DNA from: UBA10649 sp965278945
Lineage (GTDB): Bacteria > Actinomycetota > Actinomycetes > S36-B12
Assembly: GCA_965278945.1 (NCBI GenBank)
Contig: OZ257128.1
Coordinates: 558,001-622,000 of the forward strand
Direction: 5' to 3'
DNA: 64,000 nucleotides
Shown here: piece by piece, positions 8,662 to 15,732 of the stretch
Numbering within the stretch: position 1 is the first letter of the stretch
Layout of the letters: the number at the start of each line of letters is the position of its first letter
The notes under the pieces: generated by a model
Database searches by the model: none
What the model was told of the DNA's origin: nothing
Seen by the model: only the letters and a program-made list of their open reading frames with translations
Translations under genes and position numbers: made by a program

Positions 8662-9338
8662 TTCTGGGTTTGGGGGTGGCGGATGCCGGGGTGGTCGTCG
8701 GGCAGTGATTTCTTGATGACGACCCACGACAGCAGCACCGTGATGATCACCAGTCCGTAGAAGAGCGCGCCGGTCAGGGCGAGAGGCAGCAGTGCCTCCT
8801 CCTCGATGAGCGGGATGAGGATGGCGGCGCGGACCAGGCAGAGCAGCACCCACAGCCACGACGCGCGTCCGTACGCGCGCACGAGGTCGGGGTCCTGGCG
8901 CCAGCGCATGCGGGTGCCGACGAGCGGGCCGACGATGACGCCAAGCAGCGGCCACCGGATCGCGATCGAGAACACGAAGGCCATCGCCGAGACGACATTG
9001 ATCAGCACGCGCGGCCAGAAGAACGCGGCAGCGCTGCCCGTCTTCACCGCGATGTAGGCGCTGATCGCGACGATGAAGAGTGCGCCGACCGAACGGGTGG
9101 GCCGCTTGCCCTCGGCGATGCGCCAGATGGCAAAGGCGACCCCGATGGCCACGGCAATGCCCGATGCCCACCACACGTTGTCGCCCGTGGCCACGTAGGT
9201 GAGGATGAAAACCGCGGGCGGCAGGATGCTCTCGAGGGCCCCGCGCGGTCCGCCGATAAGCGCCGCGAGCGGGTGGTCGTGCCGGGTCGGCTCGACGTCG
9301 ACGGGCTCTTGCGTGCCTGTCTCGTCGGGATGCGCCAC
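8658..9338 (-). CDS. DUF3159 integral membrane protein
   Basis: A 226-residue protein with five or six membrane spans (for example ILPPAVFILTYVATG, GIAVAIGVAFAIW, VGALFIVAISAYIAV, WLWVLLCLVRAAILIPL, LFYGLVIITVLLSWVVI). The family is widespread in Actinobacteria with no assigned role. The conserved style PLAALIGGPRGALES follows a short acidic cytoplasmic N-terminus. It starts at GTG 9338 with a TACCGT box 6 nt upstream and is divergent from the methyltransferase gene. Its stop codon lies inside the 8580-8661 palindrome. Confidence 0.85.
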   Translation of the reverse strand: MAHPDETGTQEPVDVEPTRHDHPLAALIGGPRGALESILPPAVFILTYVATGDNVWWASGIAVAIGVAFAIWRIAEGKRPTRSVGALFIVAISAYIAVKTGSAAAFFWPRVLINVVSAMAFVFSIAIRWPLLGVIVGPLVGTRMRWRQDPDLVRAYGRASWLWVLLCLVRAAILIPLIEEEALLPLALTGALFYGLVIITVLLSWVVIKKSLPDDHPGIRHPQTQN

Positions 9339-9344
9339 GAGGAC

Positions 9345-9360
9345 ACGGTACCGTTACCTT
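9345..9360. promoter_or_regulatory. paired divergent leaderless promoters
   Basis: On the plus strand TACCTT (9355-9360) lies 6 nt before GTG 9367. On the minus strand TACCGT (9345-9350) lies 6 nt before GTG 9338. The palindrome ACGGTACCGT occupies 9345-9354. The two promoters lie side by side within 28 nt, so firing of one probably affects the other. Confidence 0.55.
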
Positions 9361-9366
9361 CTTAGG

Positions 9367-10182
9367 GTGCCCTCACCGCCGTCGCCCACCGACCTGTCCT
9401 CGCTGCTCGATCGCTGGCGCGCGGATCTGGAGTCTTGGGCGATTCCCGAGGAGATCCTCAACCAGGCACCCGAGCCTCCGTGGATCCATCCGGTGTCGAT
9501 GTTCACCGCACCTGCGGCGACCGAGGACTCGCTGTCGCACCGGCGGGCGCGCGAGGTGCTGCCTGAGCAGGGGAGTGTCCTGGATGTCGGGTGCGGTGGC
9601 GGTCGAGCCGCGTTCGCCCTGGTGCCGCCGGCCGGATCGGTGATCGGCGTCGACCAGCAGCAAGGAATGCTCGACGCGTTCGCGGGGTCGGCCTTGAGCC
9701 GCGGCGTGCGCTCGCACGAGTACCTGGGTCAGTGGCCGGACGTCGCCGACGACGTGCCCATGGGCGACGTCGTGGTGTGCCATCACGTCGCGTTCAATGT
9801 TGCCGACATCGGACCATTCCTCCGGGCGCTGAACGATCACGCTCGGACGCGCGTGGTGCTCGAGCTGCCGATGCACCACCCGACGTCGAGCATGAATCCG
9901 CTGTGGAAGCGATTTTGGAATCTCGAGCGACCGACGAGCCCGACGGCGACCGACCTGTGGGCAATCGCGTGCGCGATGGGATTCGACGCGCACCTGGAGG
10001 AGTGGGCCGACGAGTCCTGGGGCCGGCGCGTGACCCTGCCCGACGCCGAGCGCGTGCGATTCGCGCGGATCCGCCTGTGCCTTACGCAGGACCGCGATGC
10101 CGAGGTCGCCGCGGCGCTGATCGCCGAGTCGGACGCCCGGCCGCGGCCCGTCGTGACCTTGTGGTGGGACGTCACCCCCTGA
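9367..10182 (+). CDS. class I SAM-dependent methyltransferase
   Basis: A 271-residue protein with a Rossmann-fold SAM site. Motif I is SVLDVGCGGGRAAFAL (about residues 70-85), followed by VIGVDQQQGML as the acidic loop at the end of strand 2 and VVVCHHVAFNV as motif II/III. The substrate cannot be told from sequence. The N-terminal ~50 residues are Pro- and Trp-rich and may form a substrate lid. It starts at GTG 9367 with no room for a Shine-Dalgarno site. It stands alone, with intergenic palindromes on both sides. Confidence 0.88.
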   Translation: MPSPPSPTDLSSLLDRWRADLESWAIPEEILNQAPEPPWIHPVSMFTAPAATEDSLSHRRAREVLPEQGSVLDVGCGGGRAAFALVPPAGSVIGVDQQQGMLDAFAGSALSRGVRSHEYLGQWPDVADDVPMGDVVVCHHVAFNVADIGPFLRALNDHARTRVVLELPMHHPTSSMNPLWKRFWNLERPTSPTATDLWAIACAMGFDAHLEEWADESWGRRVTLPDAERVRFARIRLCLTQDRDAEVAAALIAESDARPRPVVTLWWDVTP

Positions 10183-10205
10183 CCACCCCGCGGGACCACC
10201 CGCGC

Positions 10206-10262
10206 CGACCTTGAGGTTGGCGTGGAAATCCGGCGCCGAAACCCACGCCAACCTCAAGGTCG
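10206..10262. repeat. 20-bp perfect inverted repeat around a 17-nt loop
   Basis: The arms are 10206-10225 and 10243-10262 (CGACCTTGAGGTTGGCGTGG and its complement), perfectly paired. It lies 24 nt after the methyltransferase stop and 42 nt before the next start, so it could terminate the first gene. The sequence differs from the 8580 palindrome but the architecture is the same. Confidence 0.7.
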
Positions 10263-10303
10263 ACGAGGTGCGTCGGGGGCGGTGCAGCGGCTTAGATGGG
10301 GGC

Positions 10304-11515
10304 GTGAGCTATGACGTTGACCGACTGCGCGCCCGGATGCCGGCCCTCGCCAGTGGCGTTGCTTTCTTCGACGGGCCGGGCGGCACCCAGACCCCCGACC
10401 TCGTCGCCGAGGCGATCGCCGCCGCGATGGTCGGCGGCCTGTCGAACCGCGGGCGCACGACGCAGGCCGAGCGCAATGCCGACGACATCACGGTCGCCGC
10501 GCGGATGGCCGGCGCGGATCTGCTGAACGCCGACGCGCGCGGCATCGTGTTCGGCCGCAGCATGACCGAGCTGACCTTCCAGGTCGCGCGCACACTGGCC
10601 CAGCAGTGGGGACCTGGCGACGAGGTCGTCGTCACCAGGCTCGACCACGACGGCAACATCCGCCCGTGGGTCACCTACGCCGAGCGCACGGGCGCGACGG
10701 TCCGCTGGGCCGATTTCGACCCGCTCACCGGCACGCTCGCGACGAGCGACGTCATCGGCCTGGTCAACGACAACACGCGACTGGTCGCGGTGTCGGGCGC
10801 CGGCAACCTGCTCGGCACTCGACCGGATATCGCCGCGATCGGTGAGTTCCTGGCCGACACCGACGCCTTGTTCTATGTCGATGGCGTGCACCTGACTCCG
10901 CACGCCGCTATCGACATCGAGGAGATCGGGGCGGACTTCTACGTGTGCAGCGCGTACAAGTTCCTCGGCCCGCACGTGGGGATGCTCGCGGCGTCGCCGG
11001 CACTTCTGGAAACGATGCACCCGGACAAGCTGCGGCCGAGCACCGAGGATGTCCCGGAGCGGTTCGAGCTCGGCACCCTCCCGTACGAACTCCTGACCGG
11101 AGTGACGGCAGCGATCGACATCCTCGCCGACCTCGTTCCCGGCGACGAGCTCACGATGTCCCGTCGCGAGCGCCTCGTGCGCTCGATGACCGTGCTCGAG
11201 GAGTACGAGGATGTCCTGCACGCCCGGCTCCAGGCCGGTCTCGACGACATTGCCGGCGTGCACCGATTCGGCCACGCGCCCGTGCGCACGCCGACCGAGC
11301 TGTTCTCCGTCGACGGTGTCGCGGGAGCCGAGGTCTACCGACTTCTTGCCGAGAGGGGCGTCAACGCGCCCGCCGGCTCCTTCTATGCGCTGGAGGCGTC
11401 CGAGCACCTGGGACTGGGCGCCGGTGGAGCGGTGAGGGCAGGGCTCGCCCCGTACACGAACGACGACGACGTGGACCGGCTACTGGCCGGCGTCGCCGCC
11501 ATCGCTGCTGGCTGA
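10304..11515 (+). CDS. cysteine desulfurase-like PLP enzyme (class V aminotransferase)
   Basis: A 403-residue fold-type I PLP enzyme. The Schiff-base lysine is in CSAYKFLGPHVGML, preceded by the PLP-binding Asp region FYVDGVHLTPH. The N-terminal FFDGPGGTQTP and the overall pattern match the cysteine-desulfurase-like group rather than IscS or SufS, and the usual mobile-loop Cys of IscS is not evident, so the substrate is uncertain. It starts at GTG 10304 behind a TTAGAT-like box. The 3' end overlaps the convergent cytochrome b gene by 36 nt. Confidence 0.85.
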   Translation: MSYDVDRLRARMPALASGVAFFDGPGGTQTPDLVAEAIAAAMVGGLSNRGRTTQAERNADDITVAARMAGADLLNADARGIVFGRSMTELTFQVARTLAQQWGPGDEVVVTRLDHDGNIRPWVTYAERTGATVRWADFDPLTGTLATSDVIGLVNDNTRLVAVSGAGNLLGTRPDIAAIGEFLADTDALFYVDGVHLTPHAAIDIEEIGADFYVCSAYKFLGPHVGMLAASPALLETMHPDKLRPSTEDVPERFELGTLPYELLTGVTAAIDILADLVPGDELTMSRRERLVRSMTVLEEYEDVLHARLQAGLDDIAGVHRFGHAPVRTPTELFSVDGVAGAEVYRLLAERGVNAPAGSFYALEASEHLGLGAGGAVRAGLAPYTNDDDVDRLLAGVAAIAAG

Positions 11516-12139
11516 GGGAACGGGCGGTAGCTCCTCTGCAGCCCATGCGGAGTGCTCGCGCTGCGCCCACGTCACGGGCACCTCGCCCGTGCGCATCCCG
11601 CGTCGCGCTGTCGCGTCGTTGTACGCCATGTAGATGTGACCGACCACCACGACGACGACCGCGAGTCCGAGCCAGTCGTGCACGAAAGTGGCGCCGGTGC
11701 GAAGGTCATCAGTGAAGTAGCTGCTGAAGAACATCATCGCCCCGCTGACGAACATGATGATGATCCAGCCCAGCGAGAAGGCCCCGTTGAGCTTCTGGCC
11801 CGCGTTGAACTTGCCGACGGGGATGTGGCCGTCGCGGCGATGTCGGTTGCGCAGCCACTGCCAGTCCGTGGGATGGAACCTGTTGAGCCGCCCGGTGTCC
11901 TCGCGGAACGCGCGCGAGAACAGGGCGACGATGATCGGGATGGGCAGCGCGAAACCGGCGATCTCGTGGACGACCCGGACGATCTGGCGGTTGCCGATGA
12001 GGCCGCCGAGATCGGGGATGTACAGCAGCGCGGCGGTGACGAGCAGGATGACGGTGAGAATCGCGATGCTCCGGTGCGCCCAGCGCTCTGCGACCGTGAA
12101 GCGGAGCAGGGCCGTGGGCGCCTCAGACGTTTGGGTCAT
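11480..12139 (-). CDS. cytochrome b subunit (formate dehydrogenase gamma / b561-like)
   Basis: A 219-residue membrane cytochrome with four spans. Candidate haem-ligand His residues are in ERWAHRSIAILTV, IVRVVHEIAGFALPI, TFVHDWLGLAVV and VVGHIYMAY. It overlaps the upstream molybdoenzyme gene by 17 nt, so the pair probably forms one membrane complex passing electrons between the quinone pool and the molybdopterin subunit. It also overlaps the convergent PLP-enzyme gene by 36 nt. Confidence 0.88.
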   Translation of the reverse strand: MTQTSEAPTALLRFTVAERWAHRSIAILTVILLVTAALLYIPDLGGLIGNRQIVRVVHEIAGFALPIPIIVALFSRAFREDTGRLNRFHPTDWQWLRNRHRRDGHIPVGKFNAGQKLNGAFSLGWIIIMFVSGAMMFFSSYFTDDLRTGATFVHDWLGLAVVVVVVGHIYMAYNDATARRGMRTGEVPVTWAQREHSAWAAEELPPVPSASSDGGDAGQ

Positions 12140-12851
12140 CGCTGCGCCCGTTGGAGTTGCCGATGTACGCGTCGACGTCGTATCCGCGCTGCTCCCAGTA
12201 GCCGGGCGTCACCTTGCGATCCACGGAGATGCCGTCCATCCACTTGATCGACTTGTAGCCGTACATCTGGACGACGTACAGGCGTACCGGGGCGCCGTGC
12301 TGCACCTGGATCGGCTCTCCGAACATCGAGGTCGCGACGAGCACGATGTCGTTCATCGCCTGGTCCATCGAGAGCGACTCGTCGTAGACGCCATCGAAGG
12401 AGGTGAACCTCAGCGCCTCGGCCCCGTCCTCGACGCCCGCGACGGCGAGCACATCCTTGAGCAGCACGCCCGACCACGGCACGTCCTCGACGCGCCAGCC
12501 CGTCACGCACTGGAAGTCCTTGGTCATCTGGGTCTGCGGCAACTTCGCCAGATCGGCGAGGCTCAGTGACAGTTCCTTGTCGACCATGCCGGTGACCTTC
12601 AGCCGGTAGTCGGCGGCGGCGATCTCGGGATAGCCATTCGTCACGGTGTAGATACGGAAGCCACCGGCGGCGGGCAGGACATTCGCGAGCGAGGGGATCG
12701 TCGACGCGACGACCTCGCTGACTCCCTGCGACAGCCACTTTCCCGCGGCGACTCCGACCGCGCCGAGAGCGACCATCGCGATGACGACGCGGCGGCCCAC
12801 GGGGGTCCCGCGCGGGGGCGCCTGCGGCTCGACCATGCCCCATGGGAACAC
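12123..12851 (-). CDS. molybdopterin-dependent oxidoreductase, sulfite oxidase family
   Basis: A 242-residue protein with an N-terminal membrane anchor (RRVVIAMVALGAVGVAAGKWL) and a sulfite-oxidase-type molybdopterin domain outside the membrane. The molybdenum-ligand Cys is in KDFQCVTGWRVEDVPW. Later family motifs are FTSFDGVYDESL and HGAPVRLYVVQMYGYKSIKWM. It resembles MsrP and related small oxidoreductases; the substrate (sulfite, methionine sulfoxide or other) is not decidable here. The start is GTG 12851, with an in-frame ATG at 12836 as alternative. It is followed by its probable cytochrome b partner. Confidence 0.9.
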   Translation of the reverse strand: MFPWGMVEPQAPPRGTPVGRRVVIAMVALGAVGVAAGKWLSQGVSEVVASTIPSLANVLPAAGGFRIYTVTNGYPEIAAADYRLKVTGMVDKELSLSLADLAKLPQTQMTKDFQCVTGWRVEDVPWSGVLLKDVLAVAGVEDGAEALRFTSFDGVYDESLSMDQAMNDIVLVATSMFGEPIQVQHGAPVRLYVVQMYGYKSIKWMDGISVDRKVTPGYWEQRGYDVDAYIGNSNGRSDDPNV

Positions 12852-12893
12852 ACCGCCCGCAAATGCGCCACCTAACTCACGGGCAGCGACCGA

Positions 12894-13454
12894 TCAGGTC
12901 CGGCACATGTCCAGCAGGGTCGTGACCGTCGCCCAGTTGCGGGCGGTCCCGGAGCGGTGCACGCCCGCCCCGCGCGTGCTGAGCGCCTTCGCCAGATCGC
13001 TCGTGCCGAAGCCGTCCGGCGTGTGCAGGTACATCACGGGACCGTCGGCGGTCACGGAGTCGTGACTGCCCTTCGCAGCTGCAGCGGCGGCGAGTTCTGC
13101 GATGCGCTCACGGGACGGCGGATCGAGCTCAGAGGGCAGGAAGAACACGTGCACGCGGCGAGGGTCGGGCTCGTCGGCGTAGGGCGTCGACTTCACGACG
13201 GAATCGAGGTAGGCGGCGTCGACGACGATCGTGGCAATGTCGAACCCGAACGCGTCACTGATCACCGCGCGCACGCGCGCCGCGAGTGTCTCGGGCTTCG
13301 TCTTGCGGTGCTCGAAGAGGACGTTCCCGCTCTGGATATAGGTGCGCACGCCGTCGAACCCCGCGTCTTCCAGTGCTGTGCGCAGCTGGGCCATCGGGAT
13401 CTTGTTGTTCCCGCCGACGTTAATGCCCCGCAGGAGCGCGACGTAGGTGGTCAT
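12894..13454 (-). CDS. DUF1697 protein
   Basis: A 186-residue soluble protein with the DUF1697 start TTYVALLRGINVGGNNKIPM and the conserved TYIQSGNVLF and later GTARNWATV segments. No function is established for the family, and no catalytic motif is evident. It is separated by 42 nt from the molybdoenzyme start and is divergent from the promoter of the rsgA leader. Confidence 0.92.
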   Translation of the reverse strand: MTTYVALLRGINVGGNNKIPMAQLRTALEDAGFDGVRTYIQSGNVLFEHRKTKPETLAARVRAVISDAFGFDIATIVVDAAYLDSVVKSTPYADEPDPRRVHVFFLPSELDPPSRERIAELAAAAAAKGSHDSVTADGPVMYLHTPDGFGTSDLAKALSTRGAGVHRSGTARNWATVTTLLDMCRT

Positions 13455-13474
13455 GAGTGCATCCTGCCGAAATC

Positions 13475-13494
13475 AGGCAGATCCTGCCTATACT
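13475..13494 (+). promoter_or_regulatory. promoter with -10 TATACT overlapped by a 6-bp inverted repeat
   Basis: The -10 box TATACT is at 13489-13494, one of the best in the window. The inverted repeat AGGCAG-ATC-CTGCCT (13475-13489) runs into it and could be an operator. Transcription should begin near 13501, upstream of the leader peptide. Confidence 0.6.
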
Positions 13495-13528
13495 CGACCC
13501 GAACGCCGACGCGAGAGGAGCCACTGCC

Positions 13529-13564
13529 ATGACTGCCGTGCCTTCCTGCGTCCGCGTGCACTGA
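13529..13564 (+). CDS. short leader peptide MTAVPSCVRVH upstream of rsgA
   Basis: An 11-residue ORF with a good Shine-Dalgarno site (GAGAGGAG, 13512-13519) and a strong promoter upstream. It contains a single Cys codon. About 85 nt of GC-rich, self-complementary sequence (GGCCCGGGCC, then GTCCGGAC) separates it from rsgA. The arrangement suggests translation of the leader controls the downstream gene, for example by attenuation. Function is inferred from layout only. Confidence 0.5.
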   Translation: MTAVPSCVRVH

Positions 13565-13648
13565 CCCCGCCTCCTCGGCCCGGGCCGGTCCGGACGCATA
13601 GCGTCCCCGACCCCCATGCGCACCTGCGCTGCCCACCCTGGAGTTCAG

Positions 13649-14686
13649 TTGACCACCTTGATCGATCTCGGCTGGCGTCCCGTCGCCGACCACGCCGATG
13701 CTCCGCATTCATTGATGCCGTTGCGCCCTGCTCGAGTCATGCAGCAAGGGCGTAACGCGTGGCATGTCCACGACGGCTCCGCGGAGGTCATCGCGCGCGG
13801 CCACTCCCGCCCGCTCGACACCGTTCCGGTGACGGGCGACTGGGTTCTCATCTCCGGTGACGAGCAGTCGTCCTGCTACGTCGAGTCGGTGCTGCCCCGA
13901 CGCACGACGCTGTCACGCGCCGAGGCCGGGAAGCGGGCGGTCGAGCAGGTGATCGCCGCCAACGTCGACCTGGTCGCGATCTGCGCGCCTGCCGATGACG
14001 TCAATCCACGACGGCTGGAGCGCGAGCTCACCGCGGTGTGGGAGTCAGGCGCGACTCCTGTCGTCATCGTCACCAAGGCCGACGCGGTCGCCGACGCAGA
14101 CGCGGTGGTTCGCGACGCGCGCGTGAACTGCGTGGGCGTCGACGTCATCGCGGTCTCGTCCGTCCGTCGCGATGGGCTCGACGACGTGCATGCGCGGATC
14201 GAGGACGGCCTGACCCTCGCGCTGATCGGACCGTCGGGTGTCGGCAAGAGCAGTCTGGTGAACGCGCTCGCCGGAGCGGAGGTGCTGGCCACGGCCGAGA
14301 CACGATCAGACGGCAAGGGCCGGCACACCACCACCTCTCGGCACCTGATCCACCTGCGCGGCGGAGGGCTGCTGCTCGACACCCCGGGCATGCGCGAGTT
14401 CGCACCATGGCTCGGCGAGGACGGGCTGTCCGGGACGTTCGGGGATATCGAGCAGATCGCGACGGACTGCCGCTTCGCCGACTGCGCGCATGACAGCGAG
14501 CCCGGCTGCGCGGTGCTGATCGCGGCCGCGTCGGACGAGGCGGTGGGGCTGCGTCTGCAGAGCTGGCGCCGGCTCATGCGCGAGCAGGCATGGCTGGAGC
14601 GCCGTCACGACGCGCGGCTGATGGCCGAGGAGCGACGGAAGTGGGCGAGCATCTCCAAGGCGCAGAAGGCCCACTACCGCCAGTAG
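13649..14686 (+). CDS. rsgA: ribosome small subunit-dependent GTPase RsgA
   Basis: A 345-residue circularly permuted GTPase that helps late assembly of the 30S subunit. An N-terminal OB-fold-like region precedes G4 (VTKAD) and then the P-loop GPSGVGKSSL at about residue 193. G3 is DTPGMREF. The zinc-binding tail is CRFADCAHDSEPGC, about residues 274-287. I chose TTG 13649 because GGAG (13640-13643) lies 5 nt upstream; ATG 13616 is in frame but has no ribosome site. A leader peptide and GC-rich hairpins precede it. Confidence 0.93.
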   Translation: MTTLIDLGWRPVADHADAPHSLMPLRPARVMQQGRNAWHVHDGSAEVIARGHSRPLDTVPVTGDWVLISGDEQSSCYVESVLPRRTTLSRAEAGKRAVEQVIAANVDLVAICAPADDVNPRRLERELTAVWESGATPVVIVTKADAVADADAVVRDARVNCVGVDVIAVSSVRRDGLDDVHARIEDGLTLALIGPSGVGKSSLVNALAGAEVLATAETRSDGKGRHTTTSRHLIHLRGGGLLLDTPGMREFAPWLGEDGLSGTFGDIEQIATDCRFADCAHDSEPGCAVLIAAASDEAVGLRLQSWRRLMREQAWLERRHDARLMAEERRKWASISKAQKAHYRQ

Positions 14687-14694
14687 CCCCGCGA

Positions 14695-15006
14695 CTACAT
14701 CGCGTCGAAGGTCTCGTAGACCTCGACTGTGCCGTTGGCATCTAAGTGCGGGCAGCCCTTTGCGATCTCGAGAGCCGCGGTGAGGCTGTCCGCGGAGATG
14801 ACCGAGTAGCCGCCGACACCGGATGTCGCACCGATGATCGAGCCGTCGGACGCGACGGCGCTCGATGCGCCCGCCGGATTGCCCGGGTCGAGCACGGCAT
14901 CGCCGAGACCGCCGAACCAGGCGATCCACGCGTTCGTGACGGCGCTGTAGTCGGTGTCCTCGCTGCCTTGGTCGCCGCCGACGTAGACGAACAGGTACTT
15001 GGCCAT
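14695..15006 (-). CDS. YCII-related / DGPF-like small protein
   Basis: A 103-residue protein starting AKYLFVYVGG, with a C-terminal half typical of YCII-related proteins (VISADSLTAALEIAKGCPHL, then GTVEVYETFDAM). These are small ferredoxin-fold proteins, often found near sigma factors, of unknown activity. The ATG at 15006 has AAGGGGG seven nt upstream; in-frame extension to 15057 lacks such a site. It converges with rsgA. Confidence 0.85.
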   Translation of the reverse strand: MAKYLFVYVGGDQGSEDTDYSAVTNAWIAWFGGLGDAVLDPGNPAGASSAVASDGSIIGATSGVGGYSVISADSLTAALEIAKGCPHLDANGTVEVYETFDAM

Positions 15007-15070
15007 GGGAGCCCCCTTCTCGCGGCGAGTGTGGCAGCGGTGCCCGCGGGGCGGCAAGGGATCTGGAGAT

Positions 15071-15076
15071 TACGGT
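15071..15076 (+). promoter_or_regulatory. -10 box of a leaderless promoter (tyrosine phosphatase gene)
   Basis: TACGGT followed by 7 nt and GTG 15084. Confidence 0.55.
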
Positions 15077-15083
15077 AGGCGGC

Positions 15084-15662
15084 GTGAGTCACCCGCTGAA
15101 CGTCCTCGTGGTGTGCCGAGCCAACGTCTGCAGGTCGCCCATGGGATCCGTGCTCATCACCCGCTACGCAGCGCGAGCGGGGATCGGCGGCGCGATCGTG
15201 GTCCGCTCGGCGGGCACCGATGCCCTCGACGAGTCGCCGATGTGCGCGCAGGCACTCGAGCGGCTCGGGGAGTCGCCGCCGCACGCTGCGTCGGCACTGA
15301 CCTACGCGGACCTGCTGAGTGCCGACCTGATCCTGGCGGTCGACCGGGAGAGCCGGGCCGCCTGCGCGATCCTCGACCCTGGCTGCCGGCCGCACCTGTT
15401 CACACTGCGCCAGGCCGCATTCCTCGCCTCGGGAGCCGAGGGCGGGAGCTCGGGCCTGACCGTTCCCGCCGAGCGACTGCGGTGGCTCGTGGGGGAGTGG
15501 GACGCACAGCGCGTCCTGCTGGCCGGCCGGGACGAGGAATCCGACGACATCGGTGACCGCCACGGGCCCGCTCCTCACGCCGAGGTCTTCGAGGAGATCG
15601 ACGAGGCCTGTGAGGCAATCGTGGCGGGGTTTGCCCGGTATGTCGCCGCTGAGCCGATCTGA
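15084..15662 (+). CDS. low-molecular-weight protein tyrosine phosphatase
   Basis: A 192-residue phosphatase. The signature CxxxxxRS is present as CRANVCRS near residue 11. The general-acid Asp probably lies in the later DIGDRHGP segment instead of the usual DPxxxxP. Placed directly before a Wzz/BY-kinase gene, it is the natural candidate to dephosphorylate that kinase and so set polysaccharide chain length (the Wzb/Wzc pairing). It starts at GTG 15084. Confidence 0.9.
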   Translation: MSHPLNVLVVCRANVCRSPMGSVLITRYAARAGIGGAIVVRSAGTDALDESPMCAQALERLGESPPHAASALTYADLLSADLILAVDRESRAACAILDPGCRPHLFTLRQAAFLASGAEGGSSGLTVPAERLRWLVGEWDAQRVLLAGRDEESDDIGDRHGPAPHAEVFEEIDEACEAIVAGFARYVAAEPI

Positions 15663-15696
15663 GGGGTGTGGGCAGGGGAGTGTGAGAAACTGCCGC

Positions 15697-15732
15697 ATGA
15701 CGAAGGGTCCGGGGCCTCATGGAACTGCGTGA
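15697..15732 (+). other. possible 11-codon upstream ORF overlapping the wzz-kinase start
   Basis: ATG at 15697 opens MTKGPGPHGTA and stops at 15730-15732, inside the next gene in another frame. A GAAACT box (15686-15691) lies 5 nt before this ATG, which suits a leaderless message. If translated it would affect initiation at 15719. Evidence is position only. Confidence 0.3.

Noticed and set aside
8514..8708. 64-codon open frame across the intergenic palindrome
   Set aside because: It is built from the inverted repeat and the end of the DUF3159 gene; no ribosome site and no conservation-like pattern.
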